Origin: JBBSDP01 sp963754335
Lineage (GTDB): Bacteria > Planctomycetota > Phycisphaerae > Tepidisphaerales > Tepidisphaeraceae
DNA: 64,000 nucleotides
Reading direction: 5' to 3'
Assembly: GCA_963754335.1 (NCBI GenBank)
Contig: CAVWFQ010000005.1
Location: forward strand, 1,674,001 to 1,738,000
Part shown: one piece after another, positions 54,246-63,506 of the stretch
Layout: every line of letters starts with the position of its first letter
Numbering within the stretch: the stretch's first letter is position 1
Notes under the pieces: model-generated
What the model was told of the DNA's origin: nothing
Databases searched by the model: none
The model's input: the letters and a program-made list of their open reading frames with translations, nothing else
Program-made: the position numbers and the translations under genes

Positions 54246-55590
54246 TTGGCAGAACTGAAAAGAACTGAGCTTTCGGTCCGGCAGGAACGGGCGGTGCTTG
54301 TCGGCGTCATCCTTCCCGGATCGACCGCCGATCCGCGCGATCCGCTCGGCGAGCTTGCCTCCCTGGCTAAGACCGCGGCGCGAAAGTCGTCGGACAGGTG
54401 CTACAGAAACGGCAGAAAATCGATCCCGCCACTTATCTCGGCAGCGGCAAGGTTGTGGAAATTGCCCAGCTTGCCCAGAAAGAACGAGCCGACGTCATTC
54501 TCTTCGACAACGATCTCTCCCCCAGCCAGATCGGCGAGCTGGAGAAACTGGTCAATGAAACCGTCGGCTCGGCGCGCGGCGAGGGGATCAAGGTCCTCGA
54601 TCGTTCCGAACTGATCCTCGATATCTTCGCCACGCGCGCCCACACTTCCGAAGCGAAGCTTCAGGTCGAGCTGGCGCAGATGCAGTACACCTATCCGCGC
54701 CTGACGAAGATGTGGGGCCATCTCGAGCGCATTGCCGGCGGCGCTCCTGCCGGAATCGGCACGCGCGGCCCCGGCGAACAGCAACTGGAAATCGACCGCC
54801 GGCTCGTGCCGCAAACGCATTGCCGCGCTCAAGGGGAAGATCGAGCACGTTCAGGATCGAAAATCCCGGCTGGTTTCCGAGCGCAATCGCGAGCATTTCA
54901 CCGTCTGCATCGTCGGCTACACCAATGCTGGCAAGAGCACGCTCTTCAACACGCTCACCGCCGCCGGCACCTACGCCGACGACAAGCTCTTCGCGACTCT
55001 CGATACCAAGACGCCGCGCCTGGAAGATCGAGCGCGGCACCGAGGTGATGCTTTCGGACACGGTCGGGTTCGTCCGCGACCTGCCGCACAACCTCGTCGC
55101 CAGTTTCCGCGCCACGCTCGAAGAGGCGGTTCACGCCGATCTGCTCCTGCATGTGCTCGACGTGGGCCATCCCCGTGCCCAGCAGCAGTTCGACAGCGTG
55201 CACGAAGTGCTGAAGGACATCGGCGCGGGGGATAAGCCGGAACTGCTCCTGCTCAACAAGATCGACACCGAAGAGGGCCAGGACAATTTTCCCTTCTGGC
55301 GGACATTGCATCCCAAATCGATCCCCGTCAGCGCCCGCAGCGGAGCGGGATTGGGTGATTTGACCGAGGCCGTCTACGGCTTCGTCCGCGGCCAGCAGGT
55401 CGATGTGACACTCGAGGCGGACGTCACCAACGGTCGGCTGATTTCCTACATCGAAAGCCACAGCCGCGTGCACGATCGCACGTTTCTTGACGGACGGATC
55501 CAGTTGCGGGCAATCATGGGCAAGCGCACGCTGGCGGATCTTTCCCGCAATGAGCAGGTGGAAGTGAAGACAGTCGAGGCTTGTTCGTAG
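54246..55590 (+). CDS. hflX: Ribosome-associated GTPase HflX, three frameshifts
   Basis: HflX binds 50S subunits and rescues stalled ribosomes. Frame 1 from TTG 54246 (AELKRTELSVRQERAVLVGV) to about 54380; frame 2 ATYLGSGKVVEIAQLAQKER, VLDRSELILDIFATRAHTSE, GGAPAGIGTRGPGEQQLEID to about 54808; frame 3 with the G1 motif IVGYTNAGKSTLFNTLTAAG to about 55012; frame 4 TEVMLSDTVGFVRDLPHNLV (G3), LLLNKIDTEEG (G4), ISARSGAG-type VSARSGAGLGDL (G5). Joined length about 448 residues, normal. Two of the breaks vanish if one C is removed from GCCGC. Confidence 0.88.
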
Positions 55591-55615
55591 TGCGGCCTTT
55601 GGGCCGGATCTTCCG
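55588..55615. repeat. Family E palindromic repeat, half copy
   Basis: CGTAGTGCGGCCTTTGGGCC then GGATCTTCC, matching the left arm of the full copy at 58620-58686 (CGTAGTGCGGCCTTCAGGCC). The right arm is absent. It overlaps the end of hflX by two or three bases. Confidence 0.75.
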
Positions 55616-55638
55616 TTTTATTGCCAACGGCCGATCCA

Positions 55639-56253
55639 GTGAACATTACAGAAGCCGACAAAATTGTCGAATTGCGATGGGAGGGACCGTTCGGCTGGCC
55701 GGGCAGTCAACTCAACGGCGAAATTCTTTCGCTTGCTGATGCACCCGCGACGCTTGGCTCAGGCGTCTATCTCTGGACAGTTGAGTACCTCAACGGGTTC
55801 CTTGTTTACGCGGCAGGAATTACGAGGCGGCCATTTTTACGCCGATTCAGTGAGCACGCCCTGTGTTATCGCAGAGGGGTCTACACGCTGTTCGACATAC
55901 CCTCGCTTCAGCAAGGTTTGCGAAAGGAGATCTGGCACGGATTCTGGACAAGGCCGAGGCCCGTTGAGAAGGTAGCAGAATACGAGCGGCGTGCGGAAGA
56001 GCTCCGTGCTGCTGCGGAGGAACAGCTGTCGGCTTATCGAGTGTTCGTCGCGCGGCTCAATGCGGATTCGCGAGTTTTGCAACGCGTCGAAGGCGCGATC
56101 ATGAAGGAGCTTTATGCTGCTCCAGGGCCGACATCCGCTATTCCGGACCGTGGGATGGCACTGGCTCCACGGTGGCAATCCGAGGAGCCGTTCGTTGTGC
56201 GTAGCGTGTCGGATTCAGTTCTCCATGCGCTTCCAAACAGCTTTTCTGCGTAG
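55639..56253 (+). CDS. GIY-YIG-like protein
   Basis: About 204 residues from GTG 55639 (a TTG at 55621 is possible). GVYLWTVEYLNGFLVYAAGI with TRRPFLRRFSEHAL resembles the GIY-YIG nuclease core: G-x-Y, then Y-A-A-G-I for YVG-x, an Arg-rich loop and EH. The catalytic Glu expected later is not certain. A long charged helix follows (VAEYERRAEELRAAAEEQLS). Could be a nuclease or a fold relative without activity. Confidence 0.55.
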   Translation: MNITEADKIVELRWEGPFGWPGSQLNGEILSLADAPATLGSGVYLWTVEYLNGFLVYAAGITRRPFLRRFSEHALCYRRGVYTLFDIPSLQQGLRKEIWHGFWTRPRPVEKVAEYERRAEELRAAAEEQLSAYRVFVARLNADSRVLQRVEGAIMKELYAAPGPTSAIPDRGMALAPRWQSEEPFVVRSVSDSVLHALPNSFSA

Positions 56254-56264
56254 CGTCGCGGGGA

Positions 56265-56650
56265 TCACCAGAGTCGCGTGATCGGATATGCGTCGAAGGA
56301 CGTGTCGCCACTCACCAAAGTCAGATTCTCGACGATTGCCTGAGCGACCAGGAGTCGGTCGAACGGAACTTTGTGATGGAATGGGAGTGTTGCCACGGCA
56401 GCGGCATTTCGAATTTCGATCGGAACGACGCGAAATTGATTTGCTACGATTCCTCGATCCCAAAACGTCTCAAACGGCGCCGTTAGTTAGTACTTGCGGA
56501 TACTGATCTTGATCGCGATTTCCCAGTAACTGGCAGGACTGACGAAGACGTCGTTCGCCGAATCGTTGATCGCCTGGCGATGCCGCCACCCAAATTCCCA
56601 TCGTCGAGCACATACCAGAGAAAAGCGTGCGTATCCAGCAGCAATCTCAC
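56265..56650 (-). pseudogene. VapC-type PIN toxin, broken by frameshift and stop
   Basis: GTG 56650 overlaps the antitoxin stop (GTGA). RLLLDTHAFLWYVLDDGNL is the VapC start; one base is missing near 56595, then INDSANDVFVSPASYWEIAI and KISIRKY reach an in-frame TAA (56489-56487), after which the same frame continues LTAPFETFWDRGIVANQFRV, PIEIRNAAAVATLPFHHKVP and FDRLLVAQAIVENLTLVSGD to 56265. The extra nonsense codon makes real decay likely here, unlike at the pure frameshift sites. Confidence 0.8.
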
Positions 56651-56874
56651 GGCATGTACTCCTTGAAATCCGCGAGGTGCTCATCATCCTCTTCATGGAC
56701 GACCAGCATCCCTTTGCAGCTTCCGGGATGACGCTGGTTGGGTTCACGGGCGGGAATGATTCGCGCAATCGGCTTGCCGTCGTCGGTAAGCACGATTTCA
56801 TCATCAATGCCGAGGGAGCGCAACAGGTCGTGAAGGTGCGTTGCGGCGTCTTGGACGCTCATGATCTGCGACAT
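56647..56874 (-). CDS. Phd/YefM-type antitoxin
   Basis: About 75 residues: SVQDAATHLHDLLRSLGIDD then EIVLTDDGKPIARIIPAR, the Phd/YefM signature (A-x-x-x-L-x-x-L, then G-x-P-x-A-x-I-x-P). The C-terminal part (VVHEEDDEHLADFKEYMP) would bind the PIN toxin encoded immediately downstream. It is intact although the toxin is broken. Confidence 0.85.
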   Translation of the reverse strand: MSQIMSVQDAATHLHDLLRSLGIDDEIVLTDDGKPIARIIPAREPNQRHPGSCKGMLVVHEEDDEHLADFKEYMP

Positions 56875-56910
56875 AATCCTGCCATCTTACCAAAACCCCC
56901 ACGCCGGCAA

Positions 56911-58596
56911 CTACTGAATCTGAATCGTCAGGTCAGCGGAGTCTCCGGGATTTCTCGTGCTGGCCGCAAATCCAAATACTTCATATTCGCTGCTCGGAAG
57001 CTGGATGGTGCCGACATCGCCTTTGGCTCCCGTTACGGTAAATGCGATCGTTTCACCCGAGCGTTCGAGCCGCCACGTGTAATTTTCACCCTGCTTCAGG
57101 AGGACGACCGTAACCATCATCGACCCGTTGAGATCCTCCAGAAATATCATGTACTTGGTACGCGCTTCATCGGAAGAGATGGCGGCGGTCATCAGTCCCT
57201 GGGCGGCTTTGGCGTTAAAAGTAAATGCCTTGCCAAAATGCCCGCAAAGCCTTCCGGCGATTTGAGCGACATCGCCTTTCTTTGTTCCCCAAATGCGAAT
57301 CTGGCCGGGCGTTTCCGTCAGCTTGAGTTCATCGGGCACCGCCGGATCTTTGAGAGCGAAAATGCACCGTTTGCCCTCCGTCGCCGGCTCAAAGACAAAC
57401 TTCCACGTAACGGGCGGCCCAAGCTCCAGACTCGCGGCGCGGGAAAGATTTGTCTGCGCTTTCAGTTTCTCAAGCCCGGTGAGGTTCGAAAGAGATAGGC
57501 GATACCAGACAATCGCCCGTCGCCGCGCCGCTCGCGCGAGCCAGGCATCGGAGCGCATCTTTTCGGCGGCGGATGACCATGCCTCGGCCAGCGCGAGCCG
57601 CCCTTCGGGGGTCGTTGGCCCAGCGAGCTCCTGGGCGGCCAATTGCTTAAGATTCGCGTCGGAGCCATTGGCCAGCAGGTGAAGTCCGTCTTCCCACCGA
57701 CCCTTGCCGAAAGCCAGATAGCTGCCCACGGCAAGGTTAGACCCGGGGTCACCGGGAAGTCCCTTCAGCTTCGACAAGCCGTCGGTGTATTTCTCTTGCG
57801 CGGCTCGCTGGGAATCCACCTGCTTTTTGCGCTCGAGAAGAGTTCGCGCATCGCCGGATCCTTCTGAGTGAGGGATTGAAGCGCTTTGACCAGGCGCGTC
57901 GCCGCGTCGAAATCCTCCGACTCCAGGAGCCGATCGAGCAGTCCAAGCCCGATGTTGAGGTTATCGGAAATGTCGGCCGAAGGGCCGGGTTTGAAAGTCA
58001 TCTTCAGCGCGGCGTCCCGCAGGATCGAGGCGGCTTCGACTTCGTATGTTTCGCCCAGTTGGTCGGCAGCCCGAAAACAGACGGGCAATTCCGCCGCCTC
58101 CTCGCCCGCCTGAACCGCGCCAAACAGCAGGACAAATTGATCGGAGGGGCTGTCGCCGCTCTTTGCCGCCTGATCAATCAGCTTTTCCCCCAGGGCCTTG
58201 CGCCCGGATGGGGTTCGATCGGCAAGCTCTTTCACATACACATCTTTCATAAGAGCTCGCGATTTCGCCTGGTCGTGTTTGGATGGAACTGGTTTGCGTG
58301 CGCCGTAGGCGTTGCGCATCCGAAGGGATTGCATCGGTTGCATGGGATGGGTTGGGACTGACCGGTCGTTGATCGGAATCGGGAGGCGTCTCTCGCGGCA
58401 CGGAAGCCGGCGGCGGCGCATCAGGCAGCGCAGGAGCTGACGGCGAGTGAACCGGCGCCGGCGGTGTATAGTCGTCGTCGAAGATACTGCCCGCGAAAAC
58501 CGCTCCGGCGAAGGACAGGACGAGCGCGATCGCCAGGGGCGATAAGCGGCCTCGTGATCCTGCGGCCAAATGTGAAACGCTCATGTGCGGCCTCAA
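56911..58596 (-). CDS. Planctomycete secreted protein of unknown function, two frameshifts
   Basis: About 560 residues. Frame 1 from ATG 58596 gives a signal peptide (LAIALVLSFAGAVFAGSIFD) and a proline-rich linker to about 58300; frame 2 (RMRNAYGARKPVPSKHDQAK, LMKDVYVKELADRTPSGRKA, DQFVLLFGAVQAGEEAAELP) to about 57840; frame 3 (LLERKKQVDSQRAAQEKYTD then WKFVFEPATEGKRCIFALKD, SGETIAFTVTGAKGDVGTIQ) to the stop at 56911. The PVP-x...VY-x-x-E-x-x-R middle domain is one I associate with many planctomycete secreted proteins; no function is established. Confidence 0.72.
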
Positions 58597-58619
58597 TTGA
58601 GGATCCGCCGCGTTCGGTT

Positions 58620-58686
58620 CGTAGTGCGGCCTTCAGGCCGTATCTTCTCTACTCTTCGAAAACTACGGGCTAAAGCCCGCACTACG
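58620..58686. repeat. Family E palindromic repeat, full copy
   Basis: CGTAGTGCGGCCTTCAGGCC on the left and GGGCTAAAGCCCGCACTACG on the right around TCTTCTCTACTCTTCG; each side is itself a small palindrome. Located between the secreted protein and the oxidoreductase gene. Confidence 0.85.
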
Positions 58687-58702
58687 AGCGAAAACGAATC
58701 AA

Positions 58703-60030
58703 TCACGTAAACTTCGTCATCCCCGGCACGGCGATTTCCGGGGTCGGGTAGGGGCCGAAGTCATATTTGTCCGGCCCGAGCTTTTCAGTGGAGGCCAGGA
58801 TTTCCTCCCACTTGATCGACTTGCCGGTATAGGCGCTCTCGCGGGCCATGATCGCCATCAGGGTTGATTTGCACATGTAATCGCCGTTGTTGATCGGCGT
58901 GCCGCTCTTGATGGCGTTGAAGAGCGCGACGTGTTCGGCGTCGTACATGCCGACCTTGGCGTCGCCTTTGTGGAATTTTTCCTTGCCGGTGATGCGGTGC
59001 TGCTGGACGTTGGCCATCCCTTCGGTGCCGAAAGCCCAGTCGCTGACGTCCACGTCGATCTTATTCTGTGCGCCGTCCATTGCCGGCAGGCCGAAAAGCA
59101 GCGCACGCCGGCCGGAGCAAGACCTTCGACCGGGCCCCATTCGAAGATCGAATTGAAGTGATCGTAAACATTGCCGAACTGCGGCGCGGTGCGAACGATC
59201 CGCCCGCCGCTGGCAATGACTTTGAGCGGCGGATTGTCCTTCATGATCCAGAGCATCTTGTCGAGGCTGTGAATGTGCTGTTCGACGATGTGGTCGCCGC
59301 TGAGCCAGGTGAAATAGAGCCAGTCGCGGAGCTGCCACTCCATGTCGCTCCACTGCGGCTGCCGTGGCTTGTACCACAAGCCGGTGGTGAGGTAATTGGT
59401 CTGCAGCGCGGTGATCTGGCCGATCGCGCCATCGTGGATTTTGGCAACGGTCTCGCGCTTCGATTCGTCATAGCGGAAGCAAAGACCTGAGACGAGGCAT
59501 AATTTTTTGTCGGCGGCGAGCTTGGTGGTCTCCATGACCGACTTGACGCCGGGCACGTCGACGCCGACCGGCTTCTCGCAGAAGACGTGCTTCCCGGCCT
59601 CGATTGCCGCCCGGACATGAAGCGGCCGGAAATGAGGCGGGGTCGCCAGCAGGACGACGTCCACCGAATCGATGAGTTGCTTATAGGCGTCGAGTCCGGA
59701 AAACCGGTTTTCTTTCGGAACATTGACGCGATCCCCGACATCGCTTCCTTCCTTGATCGATTTGAGAGCGCTTTCGATCTGGTCGGGAAAAAGGTCGGCC
59801 ATGGCGGTGAGCTGAGCCGTGGTGTCCCCGTGCAGGGCATTTTGGGCCGCGCCCGTGCCGCGCCCGCCGCAGCCCACCAACCCCACCTTCAGCGTGTCGC
59901 TTCCCGCGGCATACACCGCCGATTGAAAAGAGGTCGATATAGCCGCTGCGCCAACGGCGGCGGCGGAACCGCGAACGAACTCACGGCGGGAGGGACGCGA
60001 AGCAGACGGGGACGACGACATCGACTGCAT
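58703..60030 (-). CDS. TAT-exported Gfo/Idh/MocA oxidoreductase, one frameshift
   Basis: About 442 residues from ATG 60030 (GGAGA five bases upstream). The signal has SRREFVRGSAAAVG (twin arginine) and the cleavage region SAVYAAG; the Rossmann loop KVGLVGCGGRGTGAAQNALH, then HVFCEKPVGVDVPGVKSVME (EKP) and GDHIVEQHIHSLDKMLWIMK. Near 59100 the frame moves by one and ALLFGLPAMDGAQNKIDVDV, STLMAIMARESAYTGKSIKW complete the C-terminus. This OmpC-like planctomycete group is exported; substrate unknown. Confidence 0.85.
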
Positions 60031-60217
60031 GGAAATCTCCGCGAAAAAAAGGGGAAACGCCCATAACCAGGGCGAAAGGCATTGTATCCGATTACCGGAA
60101 ACCGCCAAGCGTGTTGAGGCCGTAGGCGCGATCCGTCATTCAGCCAAATAAACCCTTATGTGATTCCTAGGCGTCGCAGTTTGGCCATGGAAATGCGTTG
60201 CGAAAATCAGGCGTTTT

Positions 60218-60460
60218 TTGAGTTGGATTGCTGTGTTCGCTACTATTACCTTCGACAATCAGATCGAGATTGAAGGCGCCGGAAGCGGCGCCTTCAGCGA
60301 AGGCGGAGACAGCGGCTCACTTGTCGTCGATGCCGACCTTAAGGGCGTGGGCCTCCTCTTTGCCGGCGGCGAACAGGGCGGTTCCAACGGCAAAGGCCTC
60401 ACGTACGCCAATCCGCTGAAAAACGTGCTCGACGCGTTAAAAGTGAACCTGCTATACTAA
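60218..60460 (+). pseudogene. Fragment of a trypsin-like serine protease C-terminus
   Basis: About 80 codons: ITFDNQIEIEGAGSGAFSEG then GDSGSLVVDADLKGVGLLFA and a closing LTYANPLKNVLDALKV. GDSGS holds the catalytic serine of S1-like proteases. The His and Asp parts upstream are absent (the preceding sequence belongs to the oxidoreductase region on the other strand), so this is a remnant. Confidence 0.7.
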
Positions 60461-60490
60461 TCACGCGATACTGCCGATTAAGACCAAGCC

Positions 60491-60709
60491 ATGGCCTCCT
60501 CTACCGTCGATGATGTCCGCGCCGCCAAGTCTCGCGCCATCGCGATTTTTGCTCCGCTCGCCGACGTGGTCGGTGTCGGGATTACACGGGTCGGGGAAGG
60601 ATACGGTCTAAAAATTAATCTTCGTGCCGCGCCTGCGATCACGCTTCCCGAAGAAGTTGACGGCGTGCCGGTGAAAGTGGAGATCGTGGGATCCCTCAAG
60701 AAGCGCTGA
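60491..60709 (+). CDS. Small protein resembling an S1-protease N-terminal domain
   Basis: 72 residues: DDVRAAKSRAIAIFAPLADV, VGVGITRVGEGYGLKINLRA, LPEEVDGVPVKVEIVGSLKKR. The VGVG-I-x-R-x-G-x-GYG-x-K-x-NLR pattern is one I associate with N-terminal regions of some bacterial trypsin-like proteins; here it stands alone, 31 bases after the C-terminal protease scrap. It is complete as a small protein. Function unknown. Confidence 0.6.
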   Translation: MASSTVDDVRAAKSRAIAIFAPLADVVGVGITRVGEGYGLKINLRAAPAITLPEEVDGVPVKVEIVGSLKKR

Positions 60710-60871
60710 GTTCGCCGCGGAAGACTTTGGGAAGATCGTCGCGCGGTTCCGATTGACGATTCACGATTTCAATTCGCCGGAGGAAATGCCTCGAGGATGC
60801 TGTGCCAAGCGCGTTCGAGCGAGTGTTTCAGAGAAAGCGGTTGCTTCCTCATCCAATAGGTCAACAAAACA

Positions 60872-60897
60872 GCCACGGCAATACCTGTTGCCGTGGC
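60872..60897. terminator. Hairpin, possible bidirectional terminator
   Basis: GCCACGGCAA TACCTG TTGCCGTGGC, a perfect 10-bp stem, lies between the convergent genes ending at 60709 (+) and 60952 (-). There is no long U-run (GTTTTGTTGACC on the minus side), so termination is likely but not certain. Confidence 0.6.
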
Positions 60898-60951
60898 CCA
60901 TTCTAGGATGCATCGCCGGATTAGAACAATTTGTTCTGATGGCGGCTATGC

Positions 60952-61164
60952 TTACCGATTCTTGCGGTGCTTCTCGCCGCCTTGCTGGCGGCTCCCGCCA
61001 TATTGATCGCCGCCATGCTGGCGGCTGGCGCCTTGAGATTGTTCGGCTTGTGGGGGGTTGCCGGAATTGGCTTGGCCTCCCATCTGACCCATCTCGCTCA
61101 TATGGTCGCGATCCTGAATCATGTACTCGCCACCGAGGCGATCTGCCTTATTCTTGTCCGCCAT
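60952..61164 (-). CDS. Small Gln/Gly/His-rich hydrophilic protein
   Basis: 70 residues, mostly Gln, Gly, Ser, Arg, Asp: an N-terminal KADRLGGEYMIQDRDHMSEM, then GGQANSGNPPQAEQSQGASR and a basic end. No fold can be assigned; composition is like small stress- or desiccation-related hydrophilic proteins. The ATG and the compositional consistency support it only moderately. Confidence 0.5.
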   Translation of the reverse strand: MADKNKADRLGGEYMIQDRDHMSEMGQMGGQANSGNPPQAEQSQGASRQHGGDQYGGSRQQGGEKHRKNR

Positions 61165-61318
61165 AAGACACTCCTATCGCCGCGTCCTCGCTTTACATTG
61201 GCCAACATAATGTAGGCGGAGACCGCCTCCGCGCGATGCCAATGAATTGGTCCGGACGCTCCTATATTATAGACCGGGAACCCACACCGATTGGACTTTT
61301 TCGGAAAATACTGGATTG

Positions 61319-61400
61319 AATCGCGAAGGCGCAAGCGACGGATCGGCGTCGGCGCTTCCGGACGGGCGATCGCCGGATCGCCGCTTGCGCCTTCGCGATT
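61319..61400. repeat. Dispersed palindromic repeat, family C, copy 2
   Basis: AATCGCGAAGGCGCAAGCGA on the left and CGCTTGCGCCTTCGCGATT on the right, as at 4381-4462; the interior (CGGATCGGCGTCGGCGCTTC) differs. Located just after the stop of the following minus-strand gene. Confidence 0.9.
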
Positions 61401-61407
61401 GCCCCTC

Positions 61408-61719
61408 TTACATAAGCTGTGGGAGACTGGAATAATTGATCGATTTTCCGCCCCTAATTCCTGCGCCGATGATCTGTCCGATGGTGACATCGCCGCGCAC
61501 GATCTTGAACCCGCCATGGCCCGTCAGGACGTCCCATGAGGCACGGTCGCTGCAAAACTCCCACAACTCATCGCCGTCCTGAATCTTCGATTTGAATTCG
61601 TCGAAGATCTTGCCCCATCGCGGATCGAATTGCGGCTTCAGTGCCGCCTCGATCTCGGCGAGTGAAACCCGCCTTTCCTGAGCTTTGGCCGCCGGCGTCA
61701 AATGCCACGAGTTCATCAC
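61408..61719 (-). CDS. Hypothetical protein, 103 residues
   Basis: Soluble, no known domain: ERRVSLAEIEAALKPQFDPR, IQDGDELWEFCSDRASWDVL, FKIVRGDVTIGQIIGAGIRG. A W-rich middle and a beta-like C-terminus suggest a small compact domain. It lies 16 bases after the next small gene on the same strand, so the two may be co-transcribed. Confidence 0.6.
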   Translation of the reverse strand: MMNSWHLTPAAKAQERRVSLAEIEAALKPQFDPRWGKIFDEFKSKIQDGDELWEFCSDRASWDVLTGHGGFKIVRGDVTIGQIIGAGIRGGKSINYSSLPQLM

Positions 61720-61735
61720 GGTGATTGTAGCCCAC

Positions 61736-61945
61736 TCAGGCCTGGTGTTCGATCAACCATTCTTCGGGATTTAACGCCACCAGGAGCTTGTCCCACACCC
61801 GGCGGGCGGCCGGGCCGTCGAGTTCGAACGGCTTGCCGCCAAGGTCGATCACGAGACCCGGATCGGTCGGATGCTCGTTGAAGTGCGCGTGGCGGATTTC
61901 ATCGAGGTTGATGACGGCTGAGTGAATTTTGATGTATCGAGCCAT
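61736..61945 (-). CDS. Hypothetical protein, 69 residues
   Basis: ARYIKIHSAVINLDEIRHAH, then PGLVIDLGGKPFELDGPAAR and VWDKLLVALNPEEWLIEHQ. The pattern of a short beta-beta start with an alpha end resembles small regulatory or DUF domains I cannot name. AGGAG-type sequence precedes the ATG. Partner of the previous gene by position. Confidence 0.55.
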   Translation of the reverse strand: MARYIKIHSAVINLDEIRHAHFNEHPTDPGLVIDLGGKPFELDGPAARRVWDKLLVALNPEEWLIEHQA

Positions 61946-62045
61946 GGGTCTCCTTGAGATTTAACGGTTATTTCTCGTCGTCTTGCACGTGTCTCACTGG
62001 ACAGTGCGAGCATCGTCCAATCCTACCCGAGGTCGCATGGCGAAA

Positions 62046-62133
62046 ACGCGCGGGCTGACGCCGCGGCTGTCAAGGATTTCGAGAACCGCGTCGCGCGCAC
62101 TCCTTAATAGCCGCGGACGTCAGTCCGCGCGTC
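62046..62133. repeat. Palindromic repeat, family F
   Basis: CGCGCGGGCTGACGCCGCGG with its imperfect inverse CCGCGGACGTCAGTCCGCGC around TCAAGGATTTCGAGAACCGC. Only one copy is seen in the window. The rest of 61946-62348 shows no gene. Confidence 0.75.
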
Positions 62134-62348
62134 GTGGAGGAAGAAGCGATCGTTATTTGCCGAGCATTTTTCGCATCCTTCGAATCGAAATACCGGTTGG
62201 GCGCGGCCCGGGCATGCCTTGGTCAACGCTCGGTTATCAAGTACGATACTCACACAGGCGGCACGCGGGCCGCGCGAAGCAATTCCTGCCTCCGAAAGGA
62301 CCGATTGTGCAGTTGACTGGCGAACGGGCGGAACGAAAGTCCAAAGTC

Positions 62349-63469
62349 GTGAAGCGAAAGCTGGGGATGGGGGCGGTCGCGCTTTGCCTCATTTTGCACG
62401 GCGCGCGGGCGCGGATGTGGCGGCGGTTGCGCCGAGCGGGACGCCCGACGCCGGTGATTTGAAGCCCTTTACGCAGGCGATTCCCGGGACCGACGCCAAG
62501 TTTGAGATGCTTCCGATTCCCGCCGGTACCTTTCAAATGGGGAGCCCGGCCACTGAGAAGAAACGCCACGCCGACGAAGGGCCTCAGATCAACGTACAGG
62601 TCGATGCCTTTTATATGGCCAAGTACACGGTCACCTGGGGGGAATACAATCCGTACCTTTCGAACTATCAGCGACTGGCCAACGAAGGCGTCCCCAAGAT
62701 TCCCAACGACAAGCGCGCCGACGCGGTAACCTATCCGACGCCGATGTACGAGCTGGAGGCCGGACCGGTCCTCGACCGAATGGGCCGCGGCAATAAGTTT
62801 CCCGCGGTGATCATGTCGCAATTCGCCGCGCGGCAGTACACGAAATGGCTGAGCAAACGGACAGGCCGGTTTTACCGGCTCCCCACGGAAGCAGAGTGGG
62901 AATACGCATGCCGCGCCGGGACGAAGACGGCCTACAGCTTTGGTGATGACCCGGAGCAGCTCAAGGAGTATGGGTGGTATTTCGACAACTCGGCGCTGGC
63001 CGACGGCGACGGCGCCTATCACGCGGTGGGGCTGAAGAAGCCCAATCCCTGGGGCCTGTACGATATGCACGGCAATATCGCCGAGTGGTGCCTCGATCAA
63101 TATGCGGCCGACTGGTACAAGAAGTTTGAGGGGAAGACGAACAACTGGCACGACATCATCAACTGGCCGAGCACGCAATATCCCCGCGCGATTCGCGGCG
63201 GGAGCTGGAACTCGGAAGCGGAGGATTGCCGCTCCGCTTCCCGCGTCGGCTCCGACAAGAAAATGAATGTGAAAGATCCACAATTGCCGCAAAGCCCCCA
63301 CTGGCTGACGGACGGATTCTGGATCGGATTTAGAGTGATCGCACCCGTCAAAGAGCCGTCAGAAGAGGAAAAGATCCGGTATTGGGACGTGGATGATCCG
63401 GTCACCAAGCGCGTGATCGAGCGCGATCGTGAGATCCGCGAGATCATTCCGCCGCCGGCGTCAAAATAA
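62349..63469 (+). CDS. Secreted SUMF1/formylglycine-generating-enzyme-type protein, frameshift after signal peptide
   Basis: About 372 residues. GTG 62349 (or ATG 62367) gives a signal peptide (GMGAVALCLILHGARA); one base is missing near 62405 and the mature part continues ADVAAVAPSGTPDAG. FGE-sulfatase fold: IPAGTFQMGSPATEKKRHAD, VDAFYMAKYTVTWGEYNPYL, YRLPTEAEWEYACRAGTKTA, NPWGLYDMHGNIAEWCLDQY, AIRGGSWNSEAEDCRSASR and FWIGFRVI. The catalytic Cys pair of true FGE is not clearly present, so it is likely a lectin-like or regulatory relative rather than an active FGE. It is followed 38 bases later by an oxidoreductase gene. Confidence 0.85.
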
Positions 63470-63506
63470 AGAACTTCGATCGATCAAACCAAACGAGGAG
63501 ACGTTC

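Noticed and set aside
56487..56489. Possible recoded stop in the VapC gene
   Set aside because: It is TAA, not a selenocysteine or pyrrolysine codon, and the gene has a second defect.
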